NCBI GenBank assembly: GCA_018673255.1
Contig: JABHDC010000118.1
Span: 88,474-152,473, forward strand
Length of the DNA: 64,000 bases
Origin: Gemmatimonadota bacterium
GTDB lineage: Bacteria; Latescibacterota; UBA2968; UBA8231
Reading direction: 5' to 3'
Every line of letters begins with the position of its first letter. Position 1 is the stretch's first letter. Shown here one piece after another: positions 48,970 through 58,725 of this stretch. The notes under the pieces were generated by a model that saw only the letters and a program-made list of their open reading frames with translations, searched no databases and was not told the origin of the DNA. Position numbers and translations under genes: made by a program.

Positions 48970-51401
48970 TGTCCTGCCTCAGAAAGTTCTGCTTCGAAGA
49001 AGGCCGTCTCGCCCTGGGCCAGTTGTCGTTTGGATCCAAGCACGGACACGTGGCACTCGTGGGCCAGGGCCGTAGCATACACGCCGTGGGTGGTGCCTTC
49101 CAGGCGACAGGCGCCGTTCACGATCGCCCTGGTGATGCTGCGAGCAAGGATCGGTTGCCCGGGTAACAGGCGCGGATGGAGAGCCGCACCGTCGTTGTCG
49201 ATCTTCGTCGTCACGCCTTCGAAGACGGGGACACTGTCGGCGGCGGCCAGGTGGAAGCACACATCCAGGGCGCCCGTCCTGGCGTCGGTCAGGGCGTTCG
49301 TGCTGAAGTGGACGGCGGTCAGCATGTCTTCGACCAGGAGGGCGACTGAATCCCCTTCTTCGAGGGTCACGAAGTCGGCTTCTGCTGTGTCCGCATGCGA
49401 CTGGCCCGGACAGATGAGAGCCGCCAACGTGCCGGCTGTCTCTCCCCTCGTGAGCTGGCGTGGTGACTCCATGGACAGCACCAGATCATCGGCAATCACC
49501 TGGTACGCCTCGTAGTAATGGCGATTCCGGTATTGCGCCGTGCCACTGCCGTGCAACCGCAAGCCGAGGCGGTCATCGACATTCAGCCAGGCCGGTGAGC
49601 CGAGATCATCGACGATGTCATCTTCCGGACTCTCGCCGATCCAGCCGCGATAGGTGGTCTCGTCGGCTGCCTGGTGCAGCACCCGCTCACCACGGCAACC
49701 ATTGTCGAGGAGCGGGAAGGTTTCGTTGGTGATGCGCAGGAAGCCCTGCTCCAGCGACTCGAGTTGGCAGTCCTGCAGGGCGCGGATCCGCTCCCAGGAG
49801 AGAATCCGGCCATCGGGCAGGCTGGCGAAGAGGATCTCCTGTCGCAGGTGGTCCTGACAACGATTGAAGATCAGGGCTGCAGAGAAGGCATCCTCCGTCT
49901 CCACGATCCGCTGGCTTTGCAGTTGCTGGCTGTCGGGCTGTCCTTCGACGACGGGCCTGGCAAGCCACGTGTTGTAAGCCGGTGCGACGGTGTAGATGCC
50001 TTCCCGAGTAAGGGGCAGGGCCATGATCCTGTTGCGCCACGACAGTGAGGTCTGCCCACTCACGTGCCGATGGTGGACGAAGCCGGCATGGGGATAGTGC
50101 CGCACGCCGGCCAATCGCTGGTTGACCTCGTCCATGGGCAGGGGATCGGCGCCGACGCCGAAGAGCCGGTGGAAGAGATAGGCATGGGCCACTTCGGCGA
50201 TGCCTGCTTCTCGCAGGACCGTGGCTCGATCCATCTCGCGTGCCCGCTCGGCAACCTCGGCGTTGACGAGACGTCCGTCGTTGCCTTCCTGTCGCAGTTC
50301 GTTGAGTCGCAGGCAGTGACGCTGCAGGGCTGCCGCCTCGGGGTCGTCAAACAGGACCGAGGCGACGGCGTGGATCATGTCGTCGCCCACGGCGGGCAGA
50401 TAGGGCCAGTCCATGCCCTGCGTAGGCTGCACGTAGCCGCCCCCACCGGTGACGATCTTGAGATTCTCGTAGATCCGGCGGCGATTCCACAGCAATTCCG
50501 AGGGCAGGCTGCGGCCCCAGAGTCCGAGCAGATTGCCGATGTAGAGGGTGAACTTCACGCCGGCGGCGGTATAGTTCGGGTGCACGGTGCCGTGGTTCTC
50601 GGCCCAGTAGTCGGGCAGGGTCGTGACGATCTTGCGCGTGTGATCGGCGACGGTGCTGTCTCCCATGGGGCCACCGTCTTTGGCGTCCTGCGGCGCGGCG
50701 CAGGTGGAGAACATCCAGCGGCGGGTGTGAGCATCCCAGTCGTCGGCGTCCGGGTGGTGTTCCAGATACTGCCACGCAGCCGTCAGCCCCTCGGCGGTCC
50801 AGCCATTCTCCTCCATCTGCGTGTCGATGTAGATGCCACTCTTTGGCGGCATGTCGGCGAAACGTCCGAGATAGTCAGCCTGCATGGCGGCCACCATCGA
50901 TCGCGTCTCGTCATCGACGAGATCTCCCAGCAGCATGACCGCAGCCACGAGGGGCGCTGTCGTGCGACCGCACTGACTCTCCTTGAAGAAGCCCAGACCT
51001 TGTTCACCCCACTTGGTGCCGTAGTTGCGGGGATCTCCCAGGCCGTGATCGGGGCGGACGCAGTCGGTGGGGCCCGTGTCGTGGGTGAAGCAGAGATAAC
51101 GCACAGCGGCCAAGGCCATCTCCTGCAACTGCTCTCGGGAGACGCCGGCCCGGCTCGTGTCGAGGCCCGGGGCGGTGGCGGCGACGGCCAGTGTGAAGGC
51201 GGGTCCCACCGTCTCGAGGCCATACCAATGGGCGCCGGAGAGGAAGTGGCCGCAACGAGGACGATCGGGCCATTCACTGAAGAGCTCGACGCCCACAGGC
51301 AGCCAGCGCTCGAGCATCGCTAAGTAGCGAAGGGAGAGCTCATTCTCGTCGCTCGACAGTGCCGGACGATGGGTCGTGATGTGTTTGGTTGATGTTTCCA
51401 T
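48966..51401 (-). CDS. large protein resembling an alpha-toroid/beta-sandwich polysaccharide enzyme, family not recognised
   Basis: 811 residues from ATG 51401; a longer frame upstream lacks family-like sequence. The first 420 residues are mostly helical with Trp/Tyr/His-rich turns (DTQMEENGWTAEGL, GGGGYVQPTQGMDWPYL), like the toroid of polysaccharide lyases or unsaturated glucuronyl hydrolases. The second half is beta-rich (SLSWRNRIMALPLTREGIYT, LSMESPRQL, VFEGVTTKID), like the sandwich of heparinase-type lyases. There is no signal peptide. It leads the coupled trio with the Dph6-like and HAD genes, which is an unusual partnership. Confidence 0.75.
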   Translation of the reverse strand: METSTKHITTHRPALSSDENELSLRYLAMLERWLPVGVELFSEWPDRPRCGHFLSGAHWYGLETVGPAFTLAVAATAPGLDTSRAGVSREQLQEMALAAVRYLCFTHDTGPTDCVRPDHGLGDPRNYGTKWGEQGLGFFKESQCGRTTAPLVAAVMLLGDLVDDETRSMVAAMQADYLGRFADMPPKSGIYIDTQMEENGWTAEGLTAAWQYLEHHPDADDWDAHTRRWMFSTCAAPQDAKDGGPMGDSTVADHTRKIVTTLPDYWAENHGTVHPNYTAAGVKFTLYIGNLLGLWGRSLPSELLWNRRRIYENLKIVTGGGGYVQPTQGMDWPYLPAVGDDMIHAVASVLFDDPEAAALQRHCLRLNELRQEGNDGRLVNAEVAERAREMDRATVLREAGIAEVAHAYLFHRLFGVGADPLPMDEVNQRLAGVRHYPHAGFVHHRHVSGQTSLSWRNRIMALPLTREGIYTVAPAYNTWLARPVVEGQPDSQQLQSQRIVETEDAFSAALIFNRCQDHLRQEILFASLPDGRILSWERIRALQDCQLESLEQGFLRITNETFPLLDNGCRGERVLHQAADETTYRGWIGESPEDDIVDDLGSPAWLNVDDRLGLRLHGSGTAQYRNRHYYEAYQVIADDLVLSMESPRQLTRGETAGTLAALICPGQSHADTAEADFVTLEEGDSVALLVEDMLTAVHFSTNALTDARTGALDVCFHLAAADSVPVFEGVTTKIDNDGAALHPRLLPGQPILARSITRAIVNGACRLEGTTHGVYATALAHECHVSVLGSKRQLAQGETAFFEAELSEAGQ

Positions 51402-51446
51402 GCCGCTACATTGACGCGTCTTGCGGGCCCACGCAAGTTTCGCCCC

Positions 51447-53096
51447 ATGACACGACGAATGATCTACAACGACGACAGCCAGGGCGTCTCCGAAACACGA
51501 CCCGGATTCGCCCGAGCCGACCTGGAGGCATGGGTCGACAGGCCGCTGACGGGTCTGAACATCGACACCTATGCCTGGTGTATCGCCTTTCCCGACATCT
51601 GCCAGCACCACACGAAGGTGGGAGAGGTCTACGGTGCACGTTTCGACGAGCCGCCAAATGATGCGGTCCGGGCGATCGCCGAATTGCACGCTGAAGGCAC
51701 AGACGTGCTGCACGTCGTGGCCGAGCGGGCGCGGCATCACGGTGTTGAATTCGTCGCCAGTGTGCGGATGAATGACACGCACGGGCTGTATCCGGATTCC
51801 AACGAACCAGGAATCTCGCAGTTACTGATCGATCATCCAGAATGGGTGATCCGCCGAGACGATGGCGTGCCGGAGCGGGCCCTCGATTATTCGGTACCTG
51901 AAGTTCGTGCGCACCGCCTCGCGATTCTGCGCGAACTGGCCGAGGGCTACGACATCGACGGCATCGAACTCGATTTCACACGCTGGGCGAAGTTCTTCCC
52001 CCGTGACGAGGCTGTCTTCAAGGCGCCGATGATGACGCAGTTCATTCTCGACGTACGGCAGATGCTTGATGAGGTGGCTGAAGCGCGCGCACGAGATCGC
52101 TTCATTCTGGGCGTACAGGTGCTGGAGTCGGTGCACCTGAGTCTGCTCGCGGGGCTGGAGGTGTCGCGCTGGGTGGAACGGCAGTCCATCGACTATCTGA
52201 TTCAGTGCGATTTCAACAGCACCAACCCGCAGTTGCCGGTGGCCGAGTTCGCGGACATGTGCGAAGGCAGCCCCTGCACCCATCACGTGCGCATGGGAAA
52301 CATGAATGGAGGCAGCTGGGGTGGGAAGCCCCACCTGACCGGTCGTTCGACGGCGGCCTACAAAGGCAACCCCAGTTATGGTGGGATGGTGCTCACGCCG
52401 GAGGAGGCCCGCGGCGCGGCAGCCAACATCTATGGCTTCGGTGCGCGCGGGATCGGCCTGTGGAATATCTGCTGCAACCTGGGTGACCGGCACAAGGCGG
52501 GTTCCACCGGCCCCGATCGGGCGAAATTCCAGCAGGACATGTTCGATTGGATCACAGCGGTCGACGCGCCAGAGAAGGTCTGGTCGGCAGAGCGTGTCTA
52601 TCACTTCGTGCCGTTGTACAAGCGTGCCGAGTTACCCGTGCGAAACTACCCCGTCAATGCCCTGTTGATGGGTCCCACCGGATGGCTCACGCAGATCGTG
52701 ACCTTCAGCGCCCGGTCACAAGGCTACCGGCAGCCGTATCGGTTTCTCTGTGCTGACGGAGACCGGGTAACTGGAGACCGGGTTGAGAGTGACACGGCAG
52801 ATGGCGACCGCAGCGAGCTGTCCCTGAGAGGTGAGATGCGCTGGCGGATCCTCGATGCCGTCCCAGGAGATGTCTTCCGCTTCGATCTGAATGGCTGTCC
52901 GCTGGATGTGTCGTGCGAGATCGAGGAGGATGAGGAACTGCCGGCCCTGTGGTTTACGGCCACACTCAGCGCGAATTCGGGTCTGGCTGGCGCTAACGAA
53001 CTGGGGATGACACTCGTCGAGCGGGAGGGTGACGCCACAAGCTCTCCCTACATGGAAGAGTTGCTCGTCATCGTCGAAGGCCCAGACGAGGGATGA
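51447..53096 (+). CDS. glycosidase-like TIM-barrel protein
   Basis: 549 residues from ATG 51447; MIYNDDSQ at 51459 is another possible start. The barrel (residues 15-390) contains GYDIDGIELDFTRWAKFF near 166-183, like the DGI.lDf strand of GHL10/DUF187-type glycosidase-like families, followed by a small beta-domain (residues 410-540). No signal peptide. It is divergent from the toroid protein, 46 bp apart, so the two promoters overlap. A local imperfect repeat (GDRVTGDRV, DGDRS) occurs near residues 439-455. Confidence 0.75.
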   Translation: MTRRMIYNDDSQGVSETRPGFARADLEAWVDRPLTGLNIDTYAWCIAFPDICQHHTKVGEVYGARFDEPPNDAVRAIAELHAEGTDVLHVVAERARHHGVEFVASVRMNDTHGLYPDSNEPGISQLLIDHPEWVIRRDDGVPERALDYSVPEVRAHRLAILRELAEGYDIDGIELDFTRWAKFFPRDEAVFKAPMMTQFILDVRQMLDEVAEARARDRFILGVQVLESVHLSLLAGLEVSRWVERQSIDYLIQCDFNSTNPQLPVAEFADMCEGSPCTHHVRMGNMNGGSWGGKPHLTGRSTAAYKGNPSYGGMVLTPEEARGAAANIYGFGARGIGLWNICCNLGDRHKAGSTGPDRAKFQQDMFDWITAVDAPEKVWSAERVYHFVPLYKRAELPVRNYPVNALLMGPTGWLTQIVTFSARSQGYRQPYRFLCADGDRVTGDRVESDTADGDRSELSLRGEMRWRILDAVPGDVFRFDLNGCPLDVSCEIEEDEELPALWFTATLSANSGLAGANELGMTLVEREGDATSSPYMEELLVIVEGPDEG

Positions 53097-53125
53097 AGGT
53101 CTACATCGCCGTCGACCGCCGGCAT

Positions 53126-53902
53126 TCAGCGATGCAGCCTCTGCATCGGGAAGGCACCCAACAATTCGTAGCCCAGCTTCTGGGCGATCCGGTCAGAGGG
53201 GACATTCCCGGGTGTCGTGTGCCAGATCGGCTCGATGCCGCGCTCCAGACAGCTGGCGATGAAGGCGGCCGACACGAGGGTGGCATGACCGCGACGCTGG
53301 TGTTTGTCTGCCGTGACCAGTGATGCGTCGCAGGTGCCGTCGCCGACGAAAGACGTGACGCAGGAACTGGCCAGCTCTTCTCCTGCCAATATGATCGATC
53401 CGACACCGTCCTCGACGAAAGCTTCAGCCGTCTCGAAGAAGGCCAGGCAGGACAGGCCCTTCACCCGTTGAATGATCTCGACAGTGATCGGCAGCAGCTG
53501 GCAGCCCTCGGGCACAGGTGGCAGCGTGCTCTGCGCTGATCTGAAGTGATCCACATCCAGTCTGTAGGAATTCATCTTGTAAGTACCGCCCTGCCAGTCA
53601 GCCATCCTTTGAATCCGATCCGCCCAGAAGGATGATGCCGGACACAGGTCGAAGGACTCCAGGCCCGTCGACTCGGCCAGACCCGCTTCAAGATCGCTGG
53701 CAAAGGTCTCGCTCTCACCACCCAGATAGCTGTAGCCGGTGCGGTGACCGACAAAGGCGGCGGTTGGCGATTGGTCGTCGTCGACGAGGATCCAGCCGGG
53801 CTGCTTGCCTTCGATGATGCAGAAGGGCAGATGCGGATACAGTTGCAGGCCTGTAAACAGGTGCCGGACGAGGTCGTATTGATGGGGTTCGAGTCTGATC
53901 AT
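53126..53902 (-). CDS. GNAT-family N-acetyltransferase
   Basis: 258 residues from ATG 53902 (IRLEPHQ start; ATG 53923 is possible). The C-terminal half has the acetyl-CoA binding pattern TADKHQRRGHATLVSAAFIASC and the closing GYELLGAF. The N-terminal half is a lineage-specific region as in the two-part GNAT_acetyltran family. Substrate unknown. It converges on the barrel gene. Confidence 0.85.
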   Translation of the reverse strand: MIRLEPHQYDLVRHLFTGLQLYPHLPFCIIEGKQPGWILVDDDQSPTAAFVGHRTGYSYLGGESETFASDLEAGLAESTGLESFDLCPASSFWADRIQRMADWQGGTYKMNSYRLDVDHFRSAQSTLPPVPEGCQLLPITVEIIQRVKGLSCLAFFETAEAFVEDGVGSIILAGEELASSCVTSFVGDGTCDASLVTADKHQRRGHATLVSAAFIASCLERGIEPIWHTTPGNVPSDRIAQKLGYELLGAFPMQRLHR

Positions 53903-54037
53903 GTCCGCAAGATGGGCCGCCATCGGATTCGGATCAATTGGTTCGAGGCGTTTGGACCAGGCGGAGCAGAGGCAGTGATCAGGACCCGAGCCCCGTGGAG
54001 GCGACGCTCGAGTTGTCCGATGGCAAGGGTGCGAATC

Positions 54038-55054
54038 TCACGTAGGCAACATGCCACAAGCTTCCTGCCAGATTTCAGCGTCGACAGGGATCCCCTCGGC
54101 CAGGTTCAGTCGTCGCGTGTCCGCTGAGCGCTGACCGGGGTACGTCACCTTCTCACCCTCCAGGGGTGCCGCCGAACCGAGATCGGCGAGAATGCTTGCG
54201 ACGGTCTCTTCCTTGGAACGGCCATCGTCGATCGATGCCAGGTCGAAGGCGATGAAGACTTGGGTGCAGCCGACGCCGATGTTGGCGCCGTCGCCAGCAA
54301 TCTGCCAGGTCGCTGATCCACCAGACAACAGTGTTGCCAGCAAGTCGAGGCACAGGGCCAGGCCAGATCCCTTCCAGTAGCCGATCGGCAGGGGCCGACC
54401 CGACCGCCGCACGGCACCGGGGTCTGTCGTCAGCTGGCCAGCCTCGTCGTATCCACCGGGCACGGGGAAACTCTCCCCGGTGCGTCGCAAGGTGTCCGTG
54501 CGTCCACCTGAGAACTGACTGATCGCCATATCCAGCAGCACCGTATCCCCATCGGGAGAGGGCACGGCGATACAGAGGGGATTGTTGCCGAGCCGTTTCT
54601 CAGCTGACCCGTGGGGTGGCATGAGGCGCGTCGTATTCGTCCAGCTGATGGCCAGGCAGTCCGCGGCCGCCGCCTGCAGGCCATAGGTCGCCGCTCGCAT
54701 CCAGTGATTGGCATTGCGCAGCGCGACGCAGCCCAGCGTCGAGTCCTGAGCAATTTCGACGGCACGAGCCATGGCCGTCGTCGCCGTCAGGACACCGGGG
54801 CCACGATTTGCATCCCACTGTTCCAGAGCACCAAAGGCGGCTGAGCAGGTTGCATCCGCTGCTGGATCGACACGACCCTTGTCGATGTCCTGCACAAATC
54901 CAGGGAATCGATGCAGGCCGTGGGAGGGCACACCATCACAGGTGTTGTCCGTGAAGATGGTCGCCGTCTCCCGAGCGCGATCAGGCGTGAATCCGCGGGA
55001 GAGGAGGATCTGGGTGAAGAGGTCGAGCATCTCAGCGTGGGGAATGCGCTGCAT
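54038..55054 (-). CDS. dlgD: 2,3-diketo-L-gulonate reductase-like (YiaK, malate/lactate dehydrogenase-2 family)
   Basis: 338 residues. The family signature region is close to E. coli YiaK as I recall it: ALEQWDANR then GCVALRNANHWMR (both nearly identical), SWTNTTRLMPP, and LPIGYWKGSGLALCLDL. SHG near residue 45 carries the catalytic His. YiaK reduces 2,3-diketo-L-gulonate with NADH in L-ascorbate or related sugar acid use. It is divergent from the UxaA operon across 110 bp and probably shares control with it. Confidence 0.88.
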   Translation of the reverse strand: MQRIPHAEMLDLFTQILLSRGFTPDRARETATIFTDNTCDGVPSHGLHRFPGFVQDIDKGRVDPAADATCSAAFGALEQWDANRGPGVLTATTAMARAVEIAQDSTLGCVALRNANHWMRAATYGLQAAAADCLAISWTNTTRLMPPHGSAEKRLGNNPLCIAVPSPDGDTVLLDMAISQFSGGRTDTLRRTGESFPVPGGYDEAGQLTTDPGAVRRSGRPLPIGYWKGSGLALCLDLLATLLSGGSATWQIAGDGANIGVGCTQVFIAFDLASIDDGRSKEETVASILADLGSAAPLEGEKVTYPGQRSADTRRLNLAEGIPVDAEIWQEACGMLPT

Positions 55055-55164
55055 TCGGATATCTCCGATCTGGTGGGTTCGGTCGGCGGACTGCCGCCTG
55101 TAGCTGGGACATACACAATTGGTTTGGTTGCTAGATAGCCAATGCCAACAGGGAGGCAGATGAG

Positions 55165-55473
55165 ATGGAACGACGAGCGATCCTGCTGAACGAACAGGAT
55201 GATGTGGCGACGGCGCTGACCCAGTTGATCAAGGGTGAACACGTCAGCGTGAGCGCCGGCGATCACAGTGTGGGTGTCACACTGCTGGACGAAGTGCCCT
55301 TCGGGCACAAATATGCGCTGCGTGATATCGCCGCCGGTGAAGATGTGCTCAAGTATGGTCTGCCCATCGGGCAAGCCCTTGAGGATGTGAAGGCCGGTTC
55401 ATGGGTACACGTGCACAACTGCCGCAGCGAACGCTTCGGCCACAAACACCAGAAATACGGCGTGAACGCGTGA
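55165..55473 (+). CDS. uxaA: altronate/galactarate dehydratase small subunit (SAF domain)
   Basis: 102 residues, ATG with GGAGG upstream. A SAF-like domain of the UxaA N-terminus: DEVPFGHKYALRDIAAGEDVLKYG and VHVHNCRS near the end. In E. coli it is the first part of a single UxaA chain; here it is a separate gene, as in many bacteria. It is followed after 17 bp by the large subunit. Confidence 0.92.
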   Translation: MERRAILLNEQDDVATALTQLIKGEHVSVSAGDHSVGVTLLDEVPFGHKYALRDIAAGEDVLKYGLPIGQALEDVKAGSWVHVHNCRSERFGHKHQKYGVNA

Positions 55474-55490
55474 GGGGGAGGGCGATACAG

Positions 55491-56618
55491 ATGAAGCTGC
55501 TGGGATACGCGCGACCGGATGGCCAGAAGGGGATTCGGAACAAGGTGTCCATCATCTACACGGTGGACTGCTCCCGCTTCGTGGCACAGAAGCTTAAAGC
55601 TCTGTATCCAGAGCACACGCAGTTGTTCGGTTACCCGGGGGGATGTGCCTACCTGGACGGGCCCGTCAACAAGATCATCCACCTCGGCAACCACTCCAGT
55701 TCGGCCGGTGCCCTGGTGATCGGGCTGGGTTGTGAGGGGGCGAATGCGTCCCAGGTGGCTGACGCGATTGCGGCGACCGGTCGTCCTGTGGAAGTGGTGA
55801 AGATCCAGGACACGGGTGGCGATATCATGACCATCGAGAAAGGCTCTCGGGCCCTCGTGCACCTGATTCAGCAGGCGTCGATGACGGAGAGGGTGGAGAT
55901 GTCGCCCGCAGAGCTGGTCGTGGGCTCCGAGTGTGGCGGCTCTGATGCGACCTCAGGACTCGCATCGAATCCACTGACAGGCATGGCGGGTGACCAACTG
56001 ATCGAGGCGGGTGGCGCCTATATGCACGAAGAGGTCAGTGAACTGATGGGCTGTGCCGATGTGCTGGCCGCACGGGCCGTCAATGCTGAGGTGGCGACCG
56101 ATATCCGTGAAGCGATCGAGGAATCTGAGAGAGCCTGCTTCGAACATGGCCGCTTCGCCTGGGGCTATGGCAACATCGAAGGGGGTCTGACCAGCATCGA
56201 GGAGAAGTCCTATGGTTGCCTGGCCAAGTCGGGGACCAAACCGCTGGAAGGTGTGTTGAAGACCTATGGTTCGCTGGCAGGGCGGAAGGGGTATTTCATC
56301 TCTCTGTCCGAGCCGAACTCGGGTACGTTCAGCGGTGACCCGGAAGGGATCAATCAGTTTGCCGCCCACGGCGCCCATCTGGCGATGTTCACCACGGGCT
56401 GCGGATCGACGACGGGTGGGCTGGTTCCGGTGATCAAGATCCTGGCCAACCCGAATCGCATGCAGTTGATTGCGGACAATGTCGATTTCGACGCGAGCCC
56501 GGTAATTCGGGGGGAGCGCACGATCGAGGAGATGGGTCCTGAGCTCTACGAAGAGATTCTGGCCGTCGCCGCAGGAAAACTCACGAAGTCAGAAATCCAC
56601 GGGCATTTCGAGGCCTGA
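55491..56618 (+). CDS. uxaA: altronate/galactarate dehydratase large subunit
   Basis: 375 residues with GGGGGAG upstream. UxaA C-terminal family: GYARPDGQKGIRNKV start, GLGCEGANA, GSECGGSDATSG and TTGCGSTTGG with conserved Cys residues for the iron centre. It dehydrates altronate (or galactarate/sulfolactate in relatives) to a 2-keto-3-deoxy acid. It forms an operon with the small subunit, an esterase and an enolase-superfamily enzyme. Confidence 0.92.
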   Translation: MKLLGYARPDGQKGIRNKVSIIYTVDCSRFVAQKLKALYPEHTQLFGYPGGCAYLDGPVNKIIHLGNHSSSAGALVIGLGCEGANASQVADAIAATGRPVEVVKIQDTGGDIMTIEKGSRALVHLIQQASMTERVEMSPAELVVGSECGGSDATSGLASNPLTGMAGDQLIEAGGAYMHEEVSELMGCADVLAARAVNAEVATDIREAIEESERACFEHGRFAWGYGNIEGGLTSIEEKSYGCLAKSGTKPLEGVLKTYGSLAGRKGYFISLSEPNSGTFSGDPEGINQFAAHGAHLAMFTTGCGSTTGGLVPVIKILANPNRMQLIADNVDFDASPVIRGERTIEEMGPELYEEILAVAAGKLTKSEIHGHFEA

Positions 56619-56663
56619 GCCTTCGTCAGGCCCCGCAACGCCAGCAGGCAGACAGGCACACTG

Positions 56664-57491
56664 ATGTTCGAAGTTGAACGCAACACGATCTACGGGATGT
56701 ATTCAGGTCTTGCCCTCCTCATGGATGTGTATCGACCGGCGAAGTCGAATGGCATCGGTCTGATCCACATCTGTGGATCTGGTTTCGGCGCGCCTCTGTC
56801 GCTGGATGCACGGCCGCTGAATCAGAGCGCCCATGTCGACCTGGAGGGTATCCCACTCGTTGAGGCGGGCTACACGCTGTTCACGATCAACCATCGTGCG
56901 GTGCCACGATTCCATTTTCCGGATGCCGTGCACGACGCACAACGGGCTGTTCGCTTCGTGCGTCACCACGCTGCCGACTACGGTATTGATCCGGAGCGAA
57001 TCGGGGCGATCGGTGGTTCATCTGGCGGCCACCTGGTCTGTATGCTCGGTGTCCTGTCTGGTGAAGGGGATGCCGAGACGGACAGTGAGATCGATCGCCT
57101 CAGTGCGCGTGTGCAGGCCGTCGTCGCTCGCGCGCCGGTCGTGGATTTTCTGGCCAACTCGGTCGGGAGTCCCTTTCTCAATGTGCGTCTGACACCGGAC
57201 ACGGATCCCGGGGCGGAGGAGTATCGGATCGCTCGTGATGCGTCGCCCATCTATCACGTCAGCGACTCGAGCTGTCCCTTCCTGCTGTTTCACGGGGACG
57301 CAGACCAGGCAGTCCCCATCGAACCCGTCCAGCGATTCGTCGAGAAGCTGAGGTTGGCGGGTGTGCCCGTGGAATTTGTCGTCGTTCCTGGTGCCGATCA
57401 CGGCCCGCATCTACCCGGTGCGCCGGATGACTTTGCTATCGTCGACCATTCGCGGCCCTTCCTCGACCGATTCCTGGGAGTCACCTCGTGA
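56664..57491 (+). CDS. alpha/beta hydrolase (carboxylesterase family)
   Basis: 275 residues. Nucleophile elbow IGGSSGGHLV, acid in LLFHGDADQ and His in PGADHGPH. The N-terminus lacks an export signal, so it is cytoplasmic. It may open an aldonolactone or remove an acyl group in the sugar-acid pathway of this operon. Its stop overlaps the next start (GTGA). Confidence 0.9.
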   Translation: MFEVERNTIYGMYSGLALLMDVYRPAKSNGIGLIHICGSGFGAPLSLDARPLNQSAHVDLEGIPLVEAGYTLFTINHRAVPRFHFPDAVHDAQRAVRFVRHHAADYGIDPERIGAIGGSSGGHLVCMLGVLSGEGDAETDSEIDRLSARVQAVVARAPVVDFLANSVGSPFLNVRLTPDTDPGAEEYRIARDASPIYHVSDSSCPFLLFHGDADQAVPIEPVQRFVEKLRLAGVPVEFVVVPGADHGPHLPGAPDDFAIVDHSRPFLDRFLGVTS

Positions 57492-58552
57492 AGATCACGG
57501 GTTTCGAACGCACCATCCTGCGCGTGCCTTTTCTACCCGGTATTCTGCCGGCGGCCGAGTACGGCGAATTTGCACCGCCGGAGGATCCCTTCCATCCAGA
57601 CTCGTATCCGGAATCGATCGAACGTCGCTGTCAGGATCTGTTGCGGATTCAGACCGACGAAGGTGTGACCGGGATCGGTATGGGGGGGCCCTACTTCGGG
57701 TCCACCCAGGATACGCCGCCTGACTGGATCGGTCGCGATCCACTCGACTTCGAGCCGCGCGATCTGGTCGGCGGGGGCTGGCCCATGGCACTGCTGGATC
57801 TGATCGGCAAGGCGCTGGATCTACCCATGTATCGGCTCTTCGGTGGCAAGGCGCAGCCCTCGATCAAGGTCGATTACTGGGTTGCCCGACTCACCCCGGA
57901 GGAAACGGGTGCGGCAGCCCGTCGTGCGCTGGGCCTTGGCTTCAAGGGGCTGAAGATGAAGTGCCGCTGGGAAGATGGTGATGTGGTGGATCGGGTGAAT
58001 GCCGTGCTCGATGCGGCCCCGGACATGCGCGTCGTCATCGACCCGAACTGTCGCTTCCACACGGTGGAGAATACGCTCCAGATCGCCAGGGCCCTGGAAG
58101 GCAAGGACGTCGTCATCGAGGATCCGATTCCCCGCGATGACTTCACTCTCCTCAAGCGCCTGAAGGAGGAGAGCCCCTTGCCGATCGCGCCGCACCTGCA
58201 GTCACCGCGCGAGGCGATCGAGGTTGTGCAGTTGGGCGCGGCGGATGCTTTCAACATTGGGCCCTCGGACTGGATGTTCCTGCACATGGCCCGTATCGCA
58301 GAAGATGGCGGCCTACCGGTCTGGACGGCGTCGAATGTGGATCTGGGATTGTTCGATGTGTATCGCCTGCACGCTGCCGTGGCGGCACCCAACTGCACCT
58401 ATGGATCAGATATCTGCGGCAACTTCGTGCACGAACACTCGTTGATGAAGACGCCCCTTGTCGTAGACGGTGTTGCCAGGGCACCGGAGGGTCCGGGTCT
58501 GGGAATCGAGTTGGATGAGGAGGCCGTGAAGCGCTACACCGTCGTCGGTTAG
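57488..58552 (+). CDS. enolase-superfamily sugar-acid dehydratase-like protein
   Basis: 354 residues from GTG overlapping the esterase stop. MR/MLE fold: KGLKMKCRW (KxK), metal ligands in VIDPNCR (Asp) and VIEDPIP (Glu). The usual third ligand, G-E or D-E at the next strand, is replaced by IAPHLQS, so a His or Ser may fill in, or activity may differ. C-terminal LHAAVAAPNC is family typical. A galactarate or gluconate-type dehydratase role is inferred from the UxaA operon. Confidence 0.85.
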   Translation: MKITGFERTILRVPFLPGILPAAEYGEFAPPEDPFHPDSYPESIERRCQDLLRIQTDEGVTGIGMGGPYFGSTQDTPPDWIGRDPLDFEPRDLVGGGWPMALLDLIGKALDLPMYRLFGGKAQPSIKVDYWVARLTPEETGAAARRALGLGFKGLKMKCRWEDGDVVDRVNAVLDAAPDMRVVIDPNCRFHTVENTLQIARALEGKDVVIEDPIPRDDFTLLKRLKEESPLPIAPHLQSPREAIEVVQLGAADAFNIGPSDWMFLHMARIAEDGGLPVWTASNVDLGLFDVYRLHAAVAAPNCTYGSDICGNFVHEHSLMKTPLVVDGVARAPEGPGLGIELDEEAVKRYTVVG

Positions 58553-58725
58553 GGCCTCTCCGAGTATCCCATTCAGGCTGTGTCGGGTGGCTCGAATTGA
58601 AAGACATCCTCCACGCCCAGTTCCTGCTGGGTCATCTCATCGTTCTCCGGCCTACAGCCGTTCTCCCGGCCCACCTCTTGTGCTAATGTTGCGGATAACG
58701 AAGTGATCGATGAAAGGCGGAGGAG

